From: Hoeflea_A sp965204935
Lineage (GTDB): Bacteria; Pseudomonadota; Alphaproteobacteria; Rhizobiales; Rhizobiaceae
Strand: one strand, 5' to 3'
Assembly: GCF_965204935.1 (NCBI RefSeq)
Contig: NZ_CBDBFO010000002.1
Length of the DNA stretch: 64,000 nt
Part shown: piece after piece, positions 1-7,899 of the stretch
How positions within the stretch are numbered: position 1 is the stretch's first letter
Layout: the number at the start of each line of letters is the position of its first letter
The notes under the pieces: model-generated
Told to the model about the DNA's origin: nothing
Database searches by the model: none
What the model saw: the letters and a program-made list of their open reading frames with translations, nothing else
Position numbers and translations under genes: made by a program

Positions 1-456
1 GATCGCGCGGGTACGGTCGTCGATCTGGTCCTCGATGGCGCCCATATTGTCCGGGTCGCACCAGCGCACGTGCCAGTCGAAACTCTTGAAGGCATGGCCA
101 AACTGGTTGATTGAACCGCCATAGAGTTTGTTGGCGGCAATGAAGTTGTCACCGGGCTGCATGATTGTGTGAAACACAAGCAGCTGGGCGCCGTGACCGG
201 ATGCCGTCGCCAGGGCGGCAGTTCCGCCCTCGAGGGCCGCGACGCGTTCTTCCAGAACCGCCTGCGTGGGATTCATGATCCAGGTGTAGATATTGCCGAA
301 CGCCTTGAGCCCGAACAGCGAGGCCGCATGATCCGTGTCCTCAAAGACGAAACTTGTGGTCTGGTAGATCGGCGTGGCGCGCGCGCCCGTGGTCGGATCC
401 GGCTGGGCGCCGGCATGGATGGCCAGAGTACTGAAGCCCGGTTCGCTGTTCGACAT
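1..456 (-). CDS. metY: O-acetylhomoserine sulfhydrylase, N-terminal part (cut by window edge)
   Basis: PLP-dependent enzyme of the Cys/Met metabolism family that makes homocysteine from O-acetylhomoserine and sulfide in the cytoplasm. Only the first 152 codons are visible; the C-terminal part, including the PLP lysine, lies left of the window. The start reads MSNSEPGFSTLAIHAG, and the segments TPIYQTTSFVFED and LEGGTAALATASGHGAQ are typical of the family's N-terminal and cofactor-phosphate regions. The ATG at 456 follows an AGAAGG ribosome-binding sequence. It lies 104 bp downstream of the CoA-binding protein gene on the same strand and may be cotranscribed. The leader contains a small hairpin (481-492). 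MetZ-type O-succinylhomoserine sulfhydrylase is the less likely alternative. Confidence 0.88.
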   Translation of the reverse strand, partial: MSNSEPGFSTLAIHAGAQPDPTTGARATPIYQTTSFVFEDTDHAASLFGLKAFGNIYTWIMNPTQAVLEERVAALEGGTAALATASGHGAQLLVFHTIMQPGDNFIAANKLYGGSINQFGHAFKSFDWHVRWCDPDNMGAIEDQIDDRTRAI

Positions 457-560
457 GGAAAAAAACCTTCTGAGACTGATGTGCGAAAGCACGTTTATCC
501 GCAGGATGGCCTCGACGTCAAAGGTGTTTTGAAATGCGAACCCCGGTCCGGGGTGTCAGT

Positions 561-1088
561 TCACTGCGGGCGGGCACGGATCCCGAGCGCCTGATAGCCG
601 CGCTGCGCAACCGGCTTTTTCGACGAGATGATACGGCTGTTGACGCCGTTCCAACCGATTTCGCCGGAATGGCGCCCATATTCGATCTTCGGGCAGCGGT
701 TCATGACGACCTTCAGGCCGGCCGCCTCGGCTTTCGCGGCTGCGTCGTCATTCCGGACTGTCAGCTGCGCCCAAAGCACCGCTGGTCTTGGCTCCATTGC
801 GAGGACTTCATCGACAATCGATGGCAATGCCTCCGAGCCGCGAAACACTTCGACCATGTCGACCGGTTCGGGGATATCCGCCAGACGGGCGTAGACCTTT
901 TGTCCGAGGATTTGCTTGCCGGCCTGTCCGGGATTGACCGGGATGACCTCATATCCCTTAGCAAGCAGATACTTCATGGCAATGTAGCTGGGCCGCACAT
1001 CCTTTGCCGAGGCACCGACCATCGCAATCGATTTGACCGAATGCAGGATATTGGCAATATAGCTGTCGGGGTAACTGTCGTGGTTCAT
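561..1088 (-). CDS. CoA-binding domain protein (YccU-like)
   Basis: Small cytoplasmic protein of 175 residues consisting of one Rossmann-like CoA-binding domain. The nucleotide-binding stretch AMVGASAKDVRPSY is near residues 22-35, followed by the typical YEVIPVNPGQAGKQILG and a late NRCPKIEYGR motif. Proteins of this family bind CoA, but their role is not settled. It ends 104 bp before metY on the same strand, a pairing I know from rhizobial genomes. A GC-rich hairpin (541-553) lies just after its stop codon. ATG start at 1088. Confidence 0.85.
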   Translation of the reverse strand: MNHDSYPDSYIANILHSVKSIAMVGASAKDVRPSYIAMKYLLAKGYEVIPVNPGQAGKQILGQKVYARLADIPEPVDMVEVFRGSEALPSIVDEVLAMEPRPAVLWAQLTVRNDDAAAKAEAAGLKVVMNRCPKIEYGRHSGEIGWNGVNSRIISSKKPVAQRGYQALGIRARPQ

Positions 1089-1268
1089 GGAAATCTCATT
1101 GAATTGTCAGCTCGATTGCGTACCAGGATCTTGAACGGTCAAAGGACTGCGCACGAAAGTGTGGCGGTCCGATTGGACGTCACAGCCTTGATTTTCGGAC
1201 AGCGGCGGCACGATAAAGTTCCCCAGCCGGACTGCCAAGTGGCAAAACAGCACATGAGGAGATAGGGA

Positions 1269-1577
1269 ATGGTAAGAACGATACTGCTGTCAGCGTGTTT
1301 GCTGATCGTCAGCCTACCGGCCCACGCACTCAGTCGTTATTCGACACCAACCCTTACTTGCGAACGTATACAGCAGATTCTGAAAACCGAGAATGCGGCT
1401 ATCCTTCGCTATCCTTCTCCCCGTATCTCTGATTTGACGCTCTATGATATTTACGTGTCGGAAACGCGGTTCTGCAGTGCCGGCGAGCGCGGCGTCACCG
1501 CCTATGTTCCCGCAAGCGATACGCGACAGTGCCGTGTCCTTGAATGCAAGGAACGCACCGACGACAGCAACCGGTAA
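1269..1577 (+). CDS. Small secreted protein of unknown function
   Basis: A 102-residue protein that I do not recognise. A signal peptide covers about residues 1-20 (hydrophobic LLSACLLIVSLPAHA, probable cleavage after AHA). The mature part contains four cysteines (in TCERI, RFCSAG, RQCRVLEC), suggesting disulfide bonds in the periplasm. The ATG is preceded by AGGAGATAGGGA, a good ribosome-binding site. It stands alone, converging on the enoyl-CoA hydratase gene that ends 19 bp away. Codon use looks like that of its neighbours. Confidence 0.65.
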   Translation: MVRTILLSACLLIVSLPAHALSRYSTPTLTCERIQQILKTENAAILRYPSPRISDLTLYDIYVSETRFCSAGERGVTAYVPASDTRQCRVLECKERTDDSNR

Positions 1578-1595
1578 AGGCGGCGTCTTGCCGTT

Positions 1596-2417
1596 TTAGC
1601 GGCCTGTCCACTTCGGATCGCGCTTTTCGAGGAAAGCGCTGATTCCCTCTTCGGCATCGCGCGCCAGCATGTTCTCAGTCATGACCCAGGCGGTGTAGTC
1701 GTAGGCCTCCGCGAGCGGCCGTTCGATCTGCTGGTAGAAGGCTTCTTTGCCGATTTTCAGCGTGAGCGCGGATTTCGACGCGATCGCGGAAGCATATTTG
1801 TCAGACACGGTCCGCAGATACTCGCGCGGCACGATTCTATTGACCAGTCCGAATTCCTTTGCGCTGGATGCATCAATCGGTTCCCCCGTCAGGAGCATCT
1901 CCATGGCCTGCTTGCGGTGGGCGCCGCGCGAAACGGCCACCATGGGCGTGGAACAAAACAGACCGATATTCACGCCAGGCGTACAAAAGGTCGACGTGTC
2001 CGTGCACATCGCCAGATCGCAGGTCGCGACAAGCTGGCAGCCGGCCGCCGTTGCAAGGCCGTCCACCTCGGCAATCACCGGCTTTGGCAGCCGGGTGATG
2101 GTCATCATCATCTCTGAACACTGGCGCATCGTCTGCTCGAAGAACGCTCGCCCCCGATCCTTGTCCGCGCGGCGCGCCGTCAGCTCCTTCAGGTCATGCC
2201 CGGCACTGAACACCTTGCCAGCCGCCGCGATCACGACGACACGGACATCCGGGTCGGTTCCCGCCTCGTCGAGCGCCGCCTTCATCGCATCCATCATGGC
2301 GATCGAAAGCGCATTTGCAGTTGGATTGTTCAAAGTCAGCCGGAGAATGCCGTCGTTCAACTGGCGAACGACAAGTGCACTCTCATCCACGGTTTGAGCG
2401 GCGGTGGCTTCAGACAT
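1596..2417 (-). CDS. Enoyl-CoA hydratase/isomerase family protein
   Basis: Crotonase-fold enzyme of 273 residues, expected to act on acyl-CoA esters in fatty-acid or branched-chain amino-acid breakdown. The oxyanion-hole segment AAGKVFSAGHDLKEL and the second loop VATAAGCQLVATCDLAMCTD match the family. The C-terminal LEKRDPKWTGR is common in rhizobial members. The ATG at 2417 is chosen because TGGAGGATTGAC directly precedes it; an ATG 21 bp further upstream lacks such a site. It is divergent from another hydratase gene at 2573, with a palindrome of LiuR type between them (2516-2531), suggesting shared control. The exact substrate cannot be told. Confidence 0.85.
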   Translation of the reverse strand: MSEATAAQTVDESALVVRQLNDGILRLTLNNPTANALSIAMMDAMKAALDEAGTDPDVRVVVIAAAGKVFSAGHDLKELTARRADKDRGRAFFEQTMRQCSEMMMTITRLPKPVIAEVDGLATAAGCQLVATCDLAMCTDTSTFCTPGVNIGLFCSTPMVAVSRGAHRKQAMEMLLTGEPIDASSAKEFGLVNRIVPREYLRTVSDKYASAIASKSALTLKIGKEAFYQQIERPLAEAYDYTAWVMTENMLARDAEEGISAFLEKRDPKWTGR

Positions 2418-2515
2418 GTCAATCCTCCAGGAAATCAACCCGCGGTCACTGTGACCGTGTCCTCTGATTTACTGGTATATCGCGAGCCGCGATCTTGGCA
2501 AGCGCCGCACTTGCT

Positions 2516-2531
2516 TTTACGTTTACGTCAA
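2516..2531. promoter_or_regulatory. LiuR-like inverted-repeat operator candidate
   Basis: The sequence TTTACGTTTACGTCAA is an almost perfect inverted repeat (TTTACGT against TTGACGT, 6 of 7 positions). It resembles, from memory, the operator of MerR-family regulators such as LiuR that control branched-chain amino-acid and fatty-acid catabolism. It lies between two divergent acyl-CoA genes, 42 bp before the rightward start. No regulator gene is in the window. Confidence 0.5.
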
Positions 2532-2572
2532 CGTTAAAGATTGCCGGTAACAGAGTCGCGGGAGGAGTTGCC

Positions 2573-3441
2573 ATGGCCAAGGTGATGTTCGAGAAGGATG
2601 GCCGCATCGGCCGCATTACGCTCAACCGGCCGGACGTCATGAATGCCATCGACGACGACCTGCCCTGTGAACTGGAGGCCGCTGTTGCGCGCGCCAATGA
2701 AGATGGCGGCATACATGTCATTGTTCTGTCGGGTGCGGGCAAGGGATTTTGCGCCGGCTACGATCTTGCCTATTACGCCGAGGCGCGCGACGGCAAGGGT
2801 TTCGAGGCCACGCAGGACATGCCTTGGGATCCGATGAAGGACTACGCCTTCATGATGCGCAACACGGAGGCCTTCATGTCGCTGTGGCGATCCCATATCC
2901 CCGTCATAGCAAAAGTGCATGGCTCGCCGTCGCCGGCGGTTCCGACATCGCGCTGTGCGCGGATATGATCGTCATGGCGGACGACGCCCGGATCGGCTAC
3001 ATGCCGACGCGTGTGTGGGGATGTCCGACGACCGCCATGTGGGTCTACCGGCTCGGCCCGGAAAAGGCCAAGCGCATGCTCTTCACGGGCGACACCATCG
3101 ATGGCAAGGAGGCGCAGGAACTTGGCCTGGTGCTCAAATCGGTGCCTGGCGAAAGGCTGGATGAAGAGGTCGAGGCGTTGGCAGAGCGCATGGCGGGCGT
3201 CCCGCTCAATCAGCTCATGATGCAGAAACTCGTCGTCAATCAGGCCATTGAAGCCATGGGCCTCAAACAGACCCAGATGTTCGCCACCATCTTCGATGGC
3301 ATCACCCGGCACTCGCCGGAGGGTCTCAATTTCAAGCACCGCGCTGAGGAGGTCGGCTGGAAACAGGCGGTCCGTGAGCGTGACCTTGGAACCTTCGACT
3401 GGACGGCGAACCGGCCGATCAATTCCGCAAAAGACAGCTAG
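2573..3441 (+). pseudogene. Enoyl-CoA hydratase gene with a 1-base frameshift
   Basis: Crotonase-family gene of about 290 residues broken by a single missing base near 2924. The first frame reads MAKVMFEKDGRIGRITLNRP and continues to AKVHG at 2923. The second frame resumes at 2926 with AVAGGSDIALCADMIVMADDA and runs to the stop at 3441. The two halves together form one complete family member: oxyanion loop GAGKGFCAGYDLAYY, second loop VAGGSDIALCAD, and C-terminal helices. The span of 869 bases is not a multiple of three. A GGGAGGAG ribosome-binding site precedes the ATG at 2573. The thioesterase gene follows by 12 bp. This could be a true pseudogene or a sequencing error, since both halves keep normal codon use. 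Confidence 0.85.
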
Positions 3442-3453
3442 GAACCCGCTTAT

Positions 3454-3897
3454 ATGACGCAAGCACTTCCAACACCGGTCATGACCGCCGAAGAGGTCAA
3501 CGCATTCCTGTCGCAGGTCTACCCGCAGCTGAACGACCATCTCGAGGGCTATAGCCTGATCGACGTGACGCCCGGCGGCTGTACCGTCAGGCTGCAGGCG
3601 TCGGACCGGCACCTGCGGCCGGGAGGCACGGTATCGGGTCCGGCACTCTTTACGCTCGCTGATATCGGCGGATACGGCTGCGTGCTCTCCCATCTCGGCC
3701 CCGAAGCATTGAGCGTGACCACCAATTTGAACATCAACTTCATGCGCAAGGCAGAAGCCGGCCCGATCGACGGTTACAGCCGCATTCTCAAGCTCGGCAA
3801 GTCGCTGATGGTATTTGACGTCGAGATGAGGACGCCGGAAAACGGCCTGACGGTGGCCCATGCCTCAGGCACCTATTCCATTCCACCGCGAAAATAG
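3454..3897 (+). CDS. PaaI-family hotdog-fold thioesterase
   Basis: A 147-residue hotdog-fold protein expected to hydrolyse acyl-CoA thioesters, often phenylacetate-type or accumulated CoA intermediates. The hotdog helix region HLRPGGTVSGPALFTLADIGGYGCVLS and the following strand ALSVTTNLNINFMRKAEAGPI are characteristic. It begins 12 bp after the frameshifted enoyl-CoA hydratase gene and is probably cotranscribed with it, pointing to acyl-CoA breakdown. The gene pair sits just upstream of rplM, as I recall from other Rhizobiales. Substrate unknown. Confidence 0.85.
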   Translation: MTQALPTPVMTAEEVNAFLSQVYPQLNDHLEGYSLIDVTPGGCTVRLQASDRHLRPGGTVSGPALFTLADIGGYGCVLSHLGPEALSVTTNLNINFMRKAEAGPIDGYSRILKLGKSLMVFDVEMRTPENGLTVAHASGTYSIPPRK

Positions 3898-3994
3898 CCT
3901 CCACGACCATCCATTCGTTTGTGGTATTATATTACCTTTTTTATAAACTACTGATTCTTATATATTTTTATGAGTGTTTGTGCGTTTATTTCGC

Positions 3995-4023
3995 TTGCAT
4001 GCTCATGACCCATGGTCTATAAC
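3995..4023 (+). promoter_or_regulatory. Promoter of rplM-rpsI
   Basis: A TTGCAT -35 element (3995-4000) and a TATAAC -10 element (4018-4023) are separated by exactly 17 bp. This fits a vegetative sigma-70 promoter and would start transcription near 4030. An AT-rich run (about 3917-3975) lies immediately upstream and may act as an UP element, as expected for a ribosomal-protein operon. Confidence 0.6.
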
Positions 4024-4033
4024 GCGCGCCATT

Positions 4034-4065
4034 ATCGGTCCCCGTCGGGGGCCGATCTGTTTTTA
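4034..4065 (+). promoter_or_regulatory. 5' leader hairpin of rplM mRNA
   Basis: A 10-bp stem (4034-4043 with 4047-4056, one G-U pair, 3-base loop) is followed by CTGTTTTTA. It begins only a few bases after the predicted transcription start, so it would sit at the very 5' end of the rplM message. Shape and position fit an attenuator or an L13 autoregulatory leader; a terminator for the upstream thioesterase gene is the alternative. Confidence 0.5.
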
Positions 4066-4136
4066 CCGGCCACGGACCGGCGCCAAGCAACAAGAAAAGC
4101 CTTTGTCTCAAAGGTCCCAATGAAAGAGCAACCCAC

Positions 4137-4601
4137 ATGAAAACCTATTCGCAGAAGCCTGCCGAGGTGGAGAAGAAATGGGTGCTGATCGACGCTGAAG
4201 GTCTCGTCGTCGGCCGCCTTGCTTCCCTCGTCGCCCTGCGCTTGCGCGGCAAGCACAAGCCCACTTTCACTCCGCATGTCGATGATGGCGACAACGTCAT
4301 TATCATCAATGCGGACAAGGCAGTCTTCACCGGCCGCAAATACACCGACAAGAAATATTACTGGCACACCGGATATCCCGGCGGCATCAAGGAACGCACA
4401 GCGCGGCAGATCTTTGAAGGCCGCTTTCCCGAGCGGGTGGTTGAAAAGGCCATCGAGCGCATGATCCCGCGTGGACCGCTTGGCCGCCGCCAGATGAAAA
4501 ACCTGCGCGTCTATGCAGGCTCCGAACACCCGCATGAAGCCCAGCAGCCGGTCGTTCTCGACGTCGCGGCGCTCAATGCCAAGAACAAGAGGAATGGCTG
4601 A
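4137..4601 (+). CDS. rplM: 50S ribosomal protein L13
   Basis: Ribosomal protein L13 of 154 residues, an early assembly protein of the large subunit. The sequence opens MKTYSQKPAEVEKKWVLIDA. It contains the family segments GLVVGRLASLVALRLRGK and DNVIIINADKAVFTG, and RMIPRGPLGRRQMKNLRVY near the C-terminus. Length is normal for alphaproteobacteria. It forms an operon with rpsI, 2 bp downstream. It is led by a promoter at 3995-4023 and a leader hairpin at 4034-4056. Confidence 0.98.
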   Translation: MKTYSQKPAEVEKKWVLIDAEGLVVGRLASLVALRLRGKHKPTFTPHVDDGDNVIIINADKAVFTGRKYTDKKYYWHTGYPGGIKERTARQIFEGRFPERVVEKAIERMIPRGPLGRRQMKNLRVYAGSEHPHEAQQPVVLDVAALNAKNKRNG

Positions 4602-4603
4602 CC

Positions 4604-5080
4604 ATGGCTGAACTCAACTCCCTGGAGGAACTCGGCGAGGCAACAGAAGCCGCCGAGGTCCAGGCACCCGTCCACGTACAGAAGATCGATGAGCACGGCC
4701 GTGCCTACGCGACCGGCAAGCGCAAGGACGCCGTAGCACGCGTCTGGATCAAGCCCGGCACCGGCAAGATCACCGTGAACAAGAAGGACTTCTCGGAATA
4801 TTTTGCGCGCCCTGTCCTGCAGATGATCCTGCAGCAGCCGATCGTCGCCGCAGCGCGTGATGGCCAGTTTGACGTCATCGCGACAGTGACGGGCGGCGGT
4901 CTTTCCGGCCAGGCCGGCGCAGTCCGCCACGGCATTTCCAAGGCACTGACCTATTACGAGCCGGCGCTGCGCGCTGTTCTCAAGAAAGGCGGTTTCCTGA
5001 CCCGCGACAGCCGCGTTGTTGAGCGCAAGAAGTACGGCAAGGCGAAAGCCCGCCGCTCCTTCCAGTTCTCCAAGCGTTAA
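4604..5080 (+). CDS. rpsI: 30S ribosomal protein S9
   Basis: Ribosomal protein S9 of 158 residues, a small-subunit head protein whose C-terminal tail reaches the P-site tRNA. The acidic N-terminal extension (MAELNSLEELGEATEAAE) is typical of alphaproteobacterial S9. The core YATGKRKDAVARVWIKPG, the TGGGLSGQAGAVRHGI loop and the terminal KKYGKAKARRSFQFSKR are diagnostic. It is translated right after rplM. A strong hairpin terminator follows at 5107-5134. In relatives argC lies close downstream; here about 14 kb of other genes intervene. Confidence 0.98.
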   Translation: MAELNSLEELGEATEAAEVQAPVHVQKIDEHGRAYATGKRKDAVARVWIKPGTGKITVNKKDFSEYFARPVLQMILQQPIVAAARDGQFDVIATVTGGGLSGQAGAVRHGISKALTYYEPALRAVLKKGGFLTRDSRVVERKKYGKAKARRSFQFSKR

Positions 5081-5106
5081 TCGCACCACATGGTGTTCTT
5101 CTGAAA

Positions 5107-5136
5107 GGCGCTGCCCCGGCAGCGCCATTTGTTTTG
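5107..5136 (+). terminator. Rho-independent terminator of rplM-rpsI
   Basis: A GC-rich stem (GGCGCTGC at 5107-5114 pairing with GCAGCGCC at 5119-5126) with a 4-base loop is followed by ATTTGTTTTG. It lies 27 bp after the rpsI stop codon. Confidence 0.85.
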
Positions 5137-5246
5137 CGTTTGGCTGCCGAATTCACTTCTACTCCTGGTGTCTACATTTCATTTTTCACCGGTGCTAACT
5201 TTCTTGCACAGGCAATTGACAGCGCCACCAAACGAGCGCGGCAACC

Positions 5247-6251
5247 ATGGGATACATTACTTCGCTCTTCGCCAGGAAGATGGTCTCCGCGGCTGGAACC
5301 GACGTCGACCAGCGTAATCTGCTTGCGTCGGTCAATCTTGATCACGAGGCGGAAGCAGATCCCAAGTTGATGCTCATCGATGAAGATTATTACGATCTTC
5401 TCGAACGGATCGCATCGCAGACCGATGTTACGGACCTTCCGCTTAAGGTCGCCGAACTCCTGAGCCCGGATGACTATGGCGCGCTCGGCCTGGCCTGGAA
5501 GGCGGCGCCCACGCTCATGGGCTCCTTTTCCCGGGTTGAACGCTATGCCCGCCTCTGGACCAGCGTTGTCGAATATGAGTTGCGCCAAACGGATCGCGGC
5601 CTTCTTTTCATTCTGCACAGGGCCGGCGACCGGCGGCTCGGACTTCGCCTCTCAAACGAAGCGACGCTGGCCAGCGCTGTCTCAATCAGCCGCCAAGTCT
5701 GCCCTGCCCAATTTGCGCCCATAGAGGTTCTTGTGAAACACCCCGAACCGAAGACCCTTGAGTTTCACGAAGCGTATTTCAAATGCCCGGTCCGCTTCGG
5801 CTCGGAATTGGATGCGCTTCTGATTGCCCATGACGATCTTGCACGACCGAACAAGCTCGGCGACGAGGGCATAACCCGGTTTCTGCTTTCTCATCTCGAC
5901 ACGGAATTGAGCGAAATCAGAGACGATGAATCGCTTGAAACGCAGACGAAGGATGCCATCGCCCGGTCACTTAGCGAAGGCCTGCCGAAAATGGCCGATA
6001 TTGCCCGCGGCCTTGGGATGAGCGCACGCTCCTTTCATCGCCGCCTTTCTGACCACGGTTTGAGCTTCCAGATGCTCACCGAAGACACACGGCGCGAACT
6101 GGCCGTAGGATTGCTGAAGGACGATCGCTATTCGCTGTCTGAAGTTGCCTTTCTGACAGGCTTTTCCGAGCAAAGCTCCTTTACCCGCGCCTTCAAACGC
6201 TGGGTGGGAAGCACACCAGCCAGCTATCGCAAGGACAAGCCGGCAACATAA
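5247..6251 (+). CDS. AraC-family transcriptional regulator
   Basis: A 334-residue regulator. An N-terminal ligand-sensing domain of the Arabinose_bd type (about residues 25-205) precedes the C-terminal double helix-turn-helix of AraC/XylS proteins (about 235-330). The second recognition unit is seen in YSLSEVAFLTGFSEQSSFTRAFKRWVGSTPASYR. It likely controls the NmrA-like and DUF1772 genes that follow on the same strand 104 bp downstream. Two directly repeated 12-mers 21 bp apart in that gap look like its operator. The inducer is unknown. It opens the accessory block between rpsI and argC. Confidence 0.88.
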   Translation: MGYITSLFARKMVSAAGTDVDQRNLLASVNLDHEAEADPKLMLIDEDYYDLLERIASQTDVTDLPLKVAELLSPDDYGALGLAWKAAPTLMGSFSRVERYARLWTSVVEYELRQTDRGLLFILHRAGDRRLGLRLSNEATLASAVSISRQVCPAQFAPIEVLVKHPEPKTLEFHEAYFKCPVRFGSELDALLIAHDDLARPNKLGDEGITRFLLSHLDTELSEIRDDESLETQTKDAIARSLSEGLPKMADIARGLGMSARSFHRRLSDHGLSFQMLTEDTRRELAVGLLKDDRYSLSEVAFLTGFSEQSSFTRAFKRWVGSTPASYRKDKPAT

Positions 6252-6268
6252 CGATCGATTGGCGGCTT

Positions 6269-6301
6269 CGGTCAAAACTCTGGCAGGCGCGGTCAAGACC
6301 C
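6269..6301 (+). promoter_or_regulatory. Direct-repeat operator candidate for the AraC regulator
   Basis: CGGTCAAAACTC (6269-6280) and CGGTCAAGACCC (6290-6301) agree at 10 of 12 positions. They begin 21 bp apart, two turns of the helix, on the same face. This is the arrangement expected for an AraC-family dimer and lies just before the NmrA-like gene at 6356. Confidence 0.5.
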
Positions 6302-6355
6302 CGAAGACCGGCATTCTTACTCTTTGGCTATCAAACAAGACCAAGGAGCAAGACG

Positions 6356-7183
6356 ATGCAAACCAAACCAATTCTCGTTATCGGATCCACCGGCAAGACC
6401 GGATCGCGCGTCGCCGCAAAGCTGGAAAGCCTGGGACACCCGGTCCGCCGCGGTTCCCGTAACGCTGCCATTCCCTTCGATTGGGAAGCACCTGACACCT
6501 GGGGACCCGCACTCGACGGCGTAGGAGCGGCCTACGTCACCTACTTCCCCGATCTCGCATTCCCCGGAGCGGTCGAGAAACTTGCCGCACTGTGTGCGAC
6601 AGCAGAGCGGGCTAAGATCGAGCGGCTCGTATTGCTGTCGGGCCGTGGAGAGCACCACGCCCGGCTCGGCGAAGAGGTCGTTCGAAACTGTGGAGTCGAC
6701 TTCACTATTGTCCATTCCGCCTGGTTCGCGCAGAATTTCAGCGAAGGTTACCTGCGTGATCCACTGATGGACGGCATCCTGCCAATGCCCGGTGGCATGA
6801 TCAAGGAGCCGATCATTGATATCGATGATATTGCAGATGTTGTGGTTTCGGCGCTGACCGAAGATGGCCATACCGGCGAACTTTACGAAGTGACCGGGCC
6901 AAGACTGATGACGTTCGCTGACATGGCGGTCGCTCTCTCCCACGCAATCGGCCGGCCCGTCCAGCACCTCCCGATTTCCTTCGAGGATTTCCACGCCAAC
7001 GTGGCGCAGGCCGGCGGTGAGTTCGTTGCTGATGTTTTCACTGCGATCGCACGCGAAACGCTCGATGGACGCAACGCCCACATTACTGACGGTGTGCAAC
7101 GCGCACTCGGCCGACCGGCCCGGGACTTTGACGATTTCGCACAATCAGCCGCAAAGAGCGGTGTCTGGTCGACGGCGGCCTGA
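6356..7183 (+). CDS. NAD(P)-binding NmrA-like protein (atypical short-chain dehydrogenase)
   Basis: A 275-residue Rossmann-fold protein with the dinucleotide motif VIGSTGKTGSR at residues 8-18 and the NmrA/QorB-type segment IERLVLLSGRGEHHA. The classic short-chain dehydrogenase YxxxK pair is not obvious, as in NmrA-like and quinone-reductase-like members. The middle part (IIDIDDIADVVVSALTEDGHTGELYEVTGPRLMTFADMA) is typical of this group. A CAAGGAGCAAGACG ribosome-binding site precedes the ATG. It sits between the AraC regulator and a DUF1772 membrane protein, a gene trio often seen together. Whether it reduces a substrate or senses redox state cannot be told. Confidence 0.82.
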   Translation: MQTKPILVIGSTGKTGSRVAAKLESLGHPVRRGSRNAAIPFDWEAPDTWGPALDGVGAAYVTYFPDLAFPGAVEKLAALCATAERAKIERLVLLSGRGEHHARLGEEVVRNCGVDFTIVHSAWFAQNFSEGYLRDPLMDGILPMPGGMIKEPIIDIDDIADVVVSALTEDGHTGELYEVTGPRLMTFADMAVALSHAIGRPVQHLPISFEDFHANVAQAGGEFVADVFTAIARETLDGRNAHITDGVQRALGRPARDFDDFAQSAAKSGVWSTAA

Positions 7184-7246
7184 ATTTCGGAAACGCGGGG
7201 GGCACACGCCTCCCGCATCAACCAACATCGGTGCCAGGAGGCAACT

Positions 7247-7741
7247 ATGTCACCGCTTCTTATTTTCTTTGCTCAATTCGCCATCATCGCCTACGCGATT
7301 GTCGGTGGTGTCTTTCTCGCATTTTCCGATTTCATCATGCGTTCGCTCGCACACGCAAATGGCGTTGAGGCAATGCAGGTCATCAACCGGGAAGTTTTTC
7401 GATGGGTCTTTATGGCTTTGTTTCTCGGTATGGCGGCCGGCTCGCTGCTGATAACGGGCTATGCCGCCATTGGCATTGGCGGCATCGCTGGAACAGCGAT
7501 CATGTCGGCAGGACTGGTCTATCTGATTGGTTGCTTCGGCGTCACCGTTTTCTTCAATGTTCCAATGAACGAGGCGCTCGCTGGAATGGAACTCGGAACC
7601 GACGCTACGCAGGACTATTGGGTCGTAACCTATTTGCCAAAATGGACTTTCTGGAACACCGTTCGCACGATCGCCTGTGTCGTATCGGCCGCGCTGCTGC
7701 TTTCCGGGCTATTGCTGTTGACCGGCGACCACGGGGTTTGA
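7247..7741 (+). CDS. DUF1772 (anthrone oxygenase-like) membrane protein
   Basis: A 164-residue inner-membrane protein with four predicted helices (about residues 5-28, 55-75, 80-105, 138-160). The loop FFNVPMNEALAG matches the conserved NxPxN-type motif of the DUF1772/anthrone-oxygenase family. A CAGGAGG ribosome-binding site precedes the ATG. It follows the NmrA-like gene by 63 bp and is probably in the same AraC-controlled transcript. Members of the family are linked to oxidation of polycyclic aromatic anthrones, but most bacterial ones are uncharacterised. Confidence 0.8.
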   Translation: MSPLLIFFAQFAIIAYAIVGGVFLAFSDFIMRSLAHANGVEAMQVINREVFRWVFMALFLGMAAGSLLITGYAAIGIGGIAGTAIMSAGLVYLIGCFGVTVFFNVPMNEALAGMELGTDATQDYWVVTYLPKWTFWNTVRTIACVVSAALLLSGLLLLTGDHGV

Positions 7742-7899
7742 GTACTGGAGCGCAGCACGCAGGTCCAGCTAACACGACCGGCAGTCGAAAGGGCATCGCC
7801 TCGCCATCGGCTTTTCGATTTTGCCACCCCATCGGCTCCGGTCGCAGACCTCACCTGCTCATGGTACAATTTGCAACCGTGCTCGAGTGGGAGGCTGAC

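Noticed and set aside
457..560. Possible SAM-II or SAM-V riboswitch before metY
   Set aside because: Rhizobial methionine genes often carry one, but the leader lacks the conserved core and the pseudoknot partner near the ribosome-binding site; only small hairpins are seen.
2842..3861. 339-codon open frame on the minus strand
   Set aside because: Lies opposite the enoyl-CoA hydratase and thioesterase genes, has no recognisable domain, and is explained by GC-rich third positions.
7402..7899. Long N-terminal extension of the AhpD-like gene
   Set aside because: The frame overlaps the DUF1772 gene, has no homologous features, and a GTG with a good ribosome-binding site lies at 7900.
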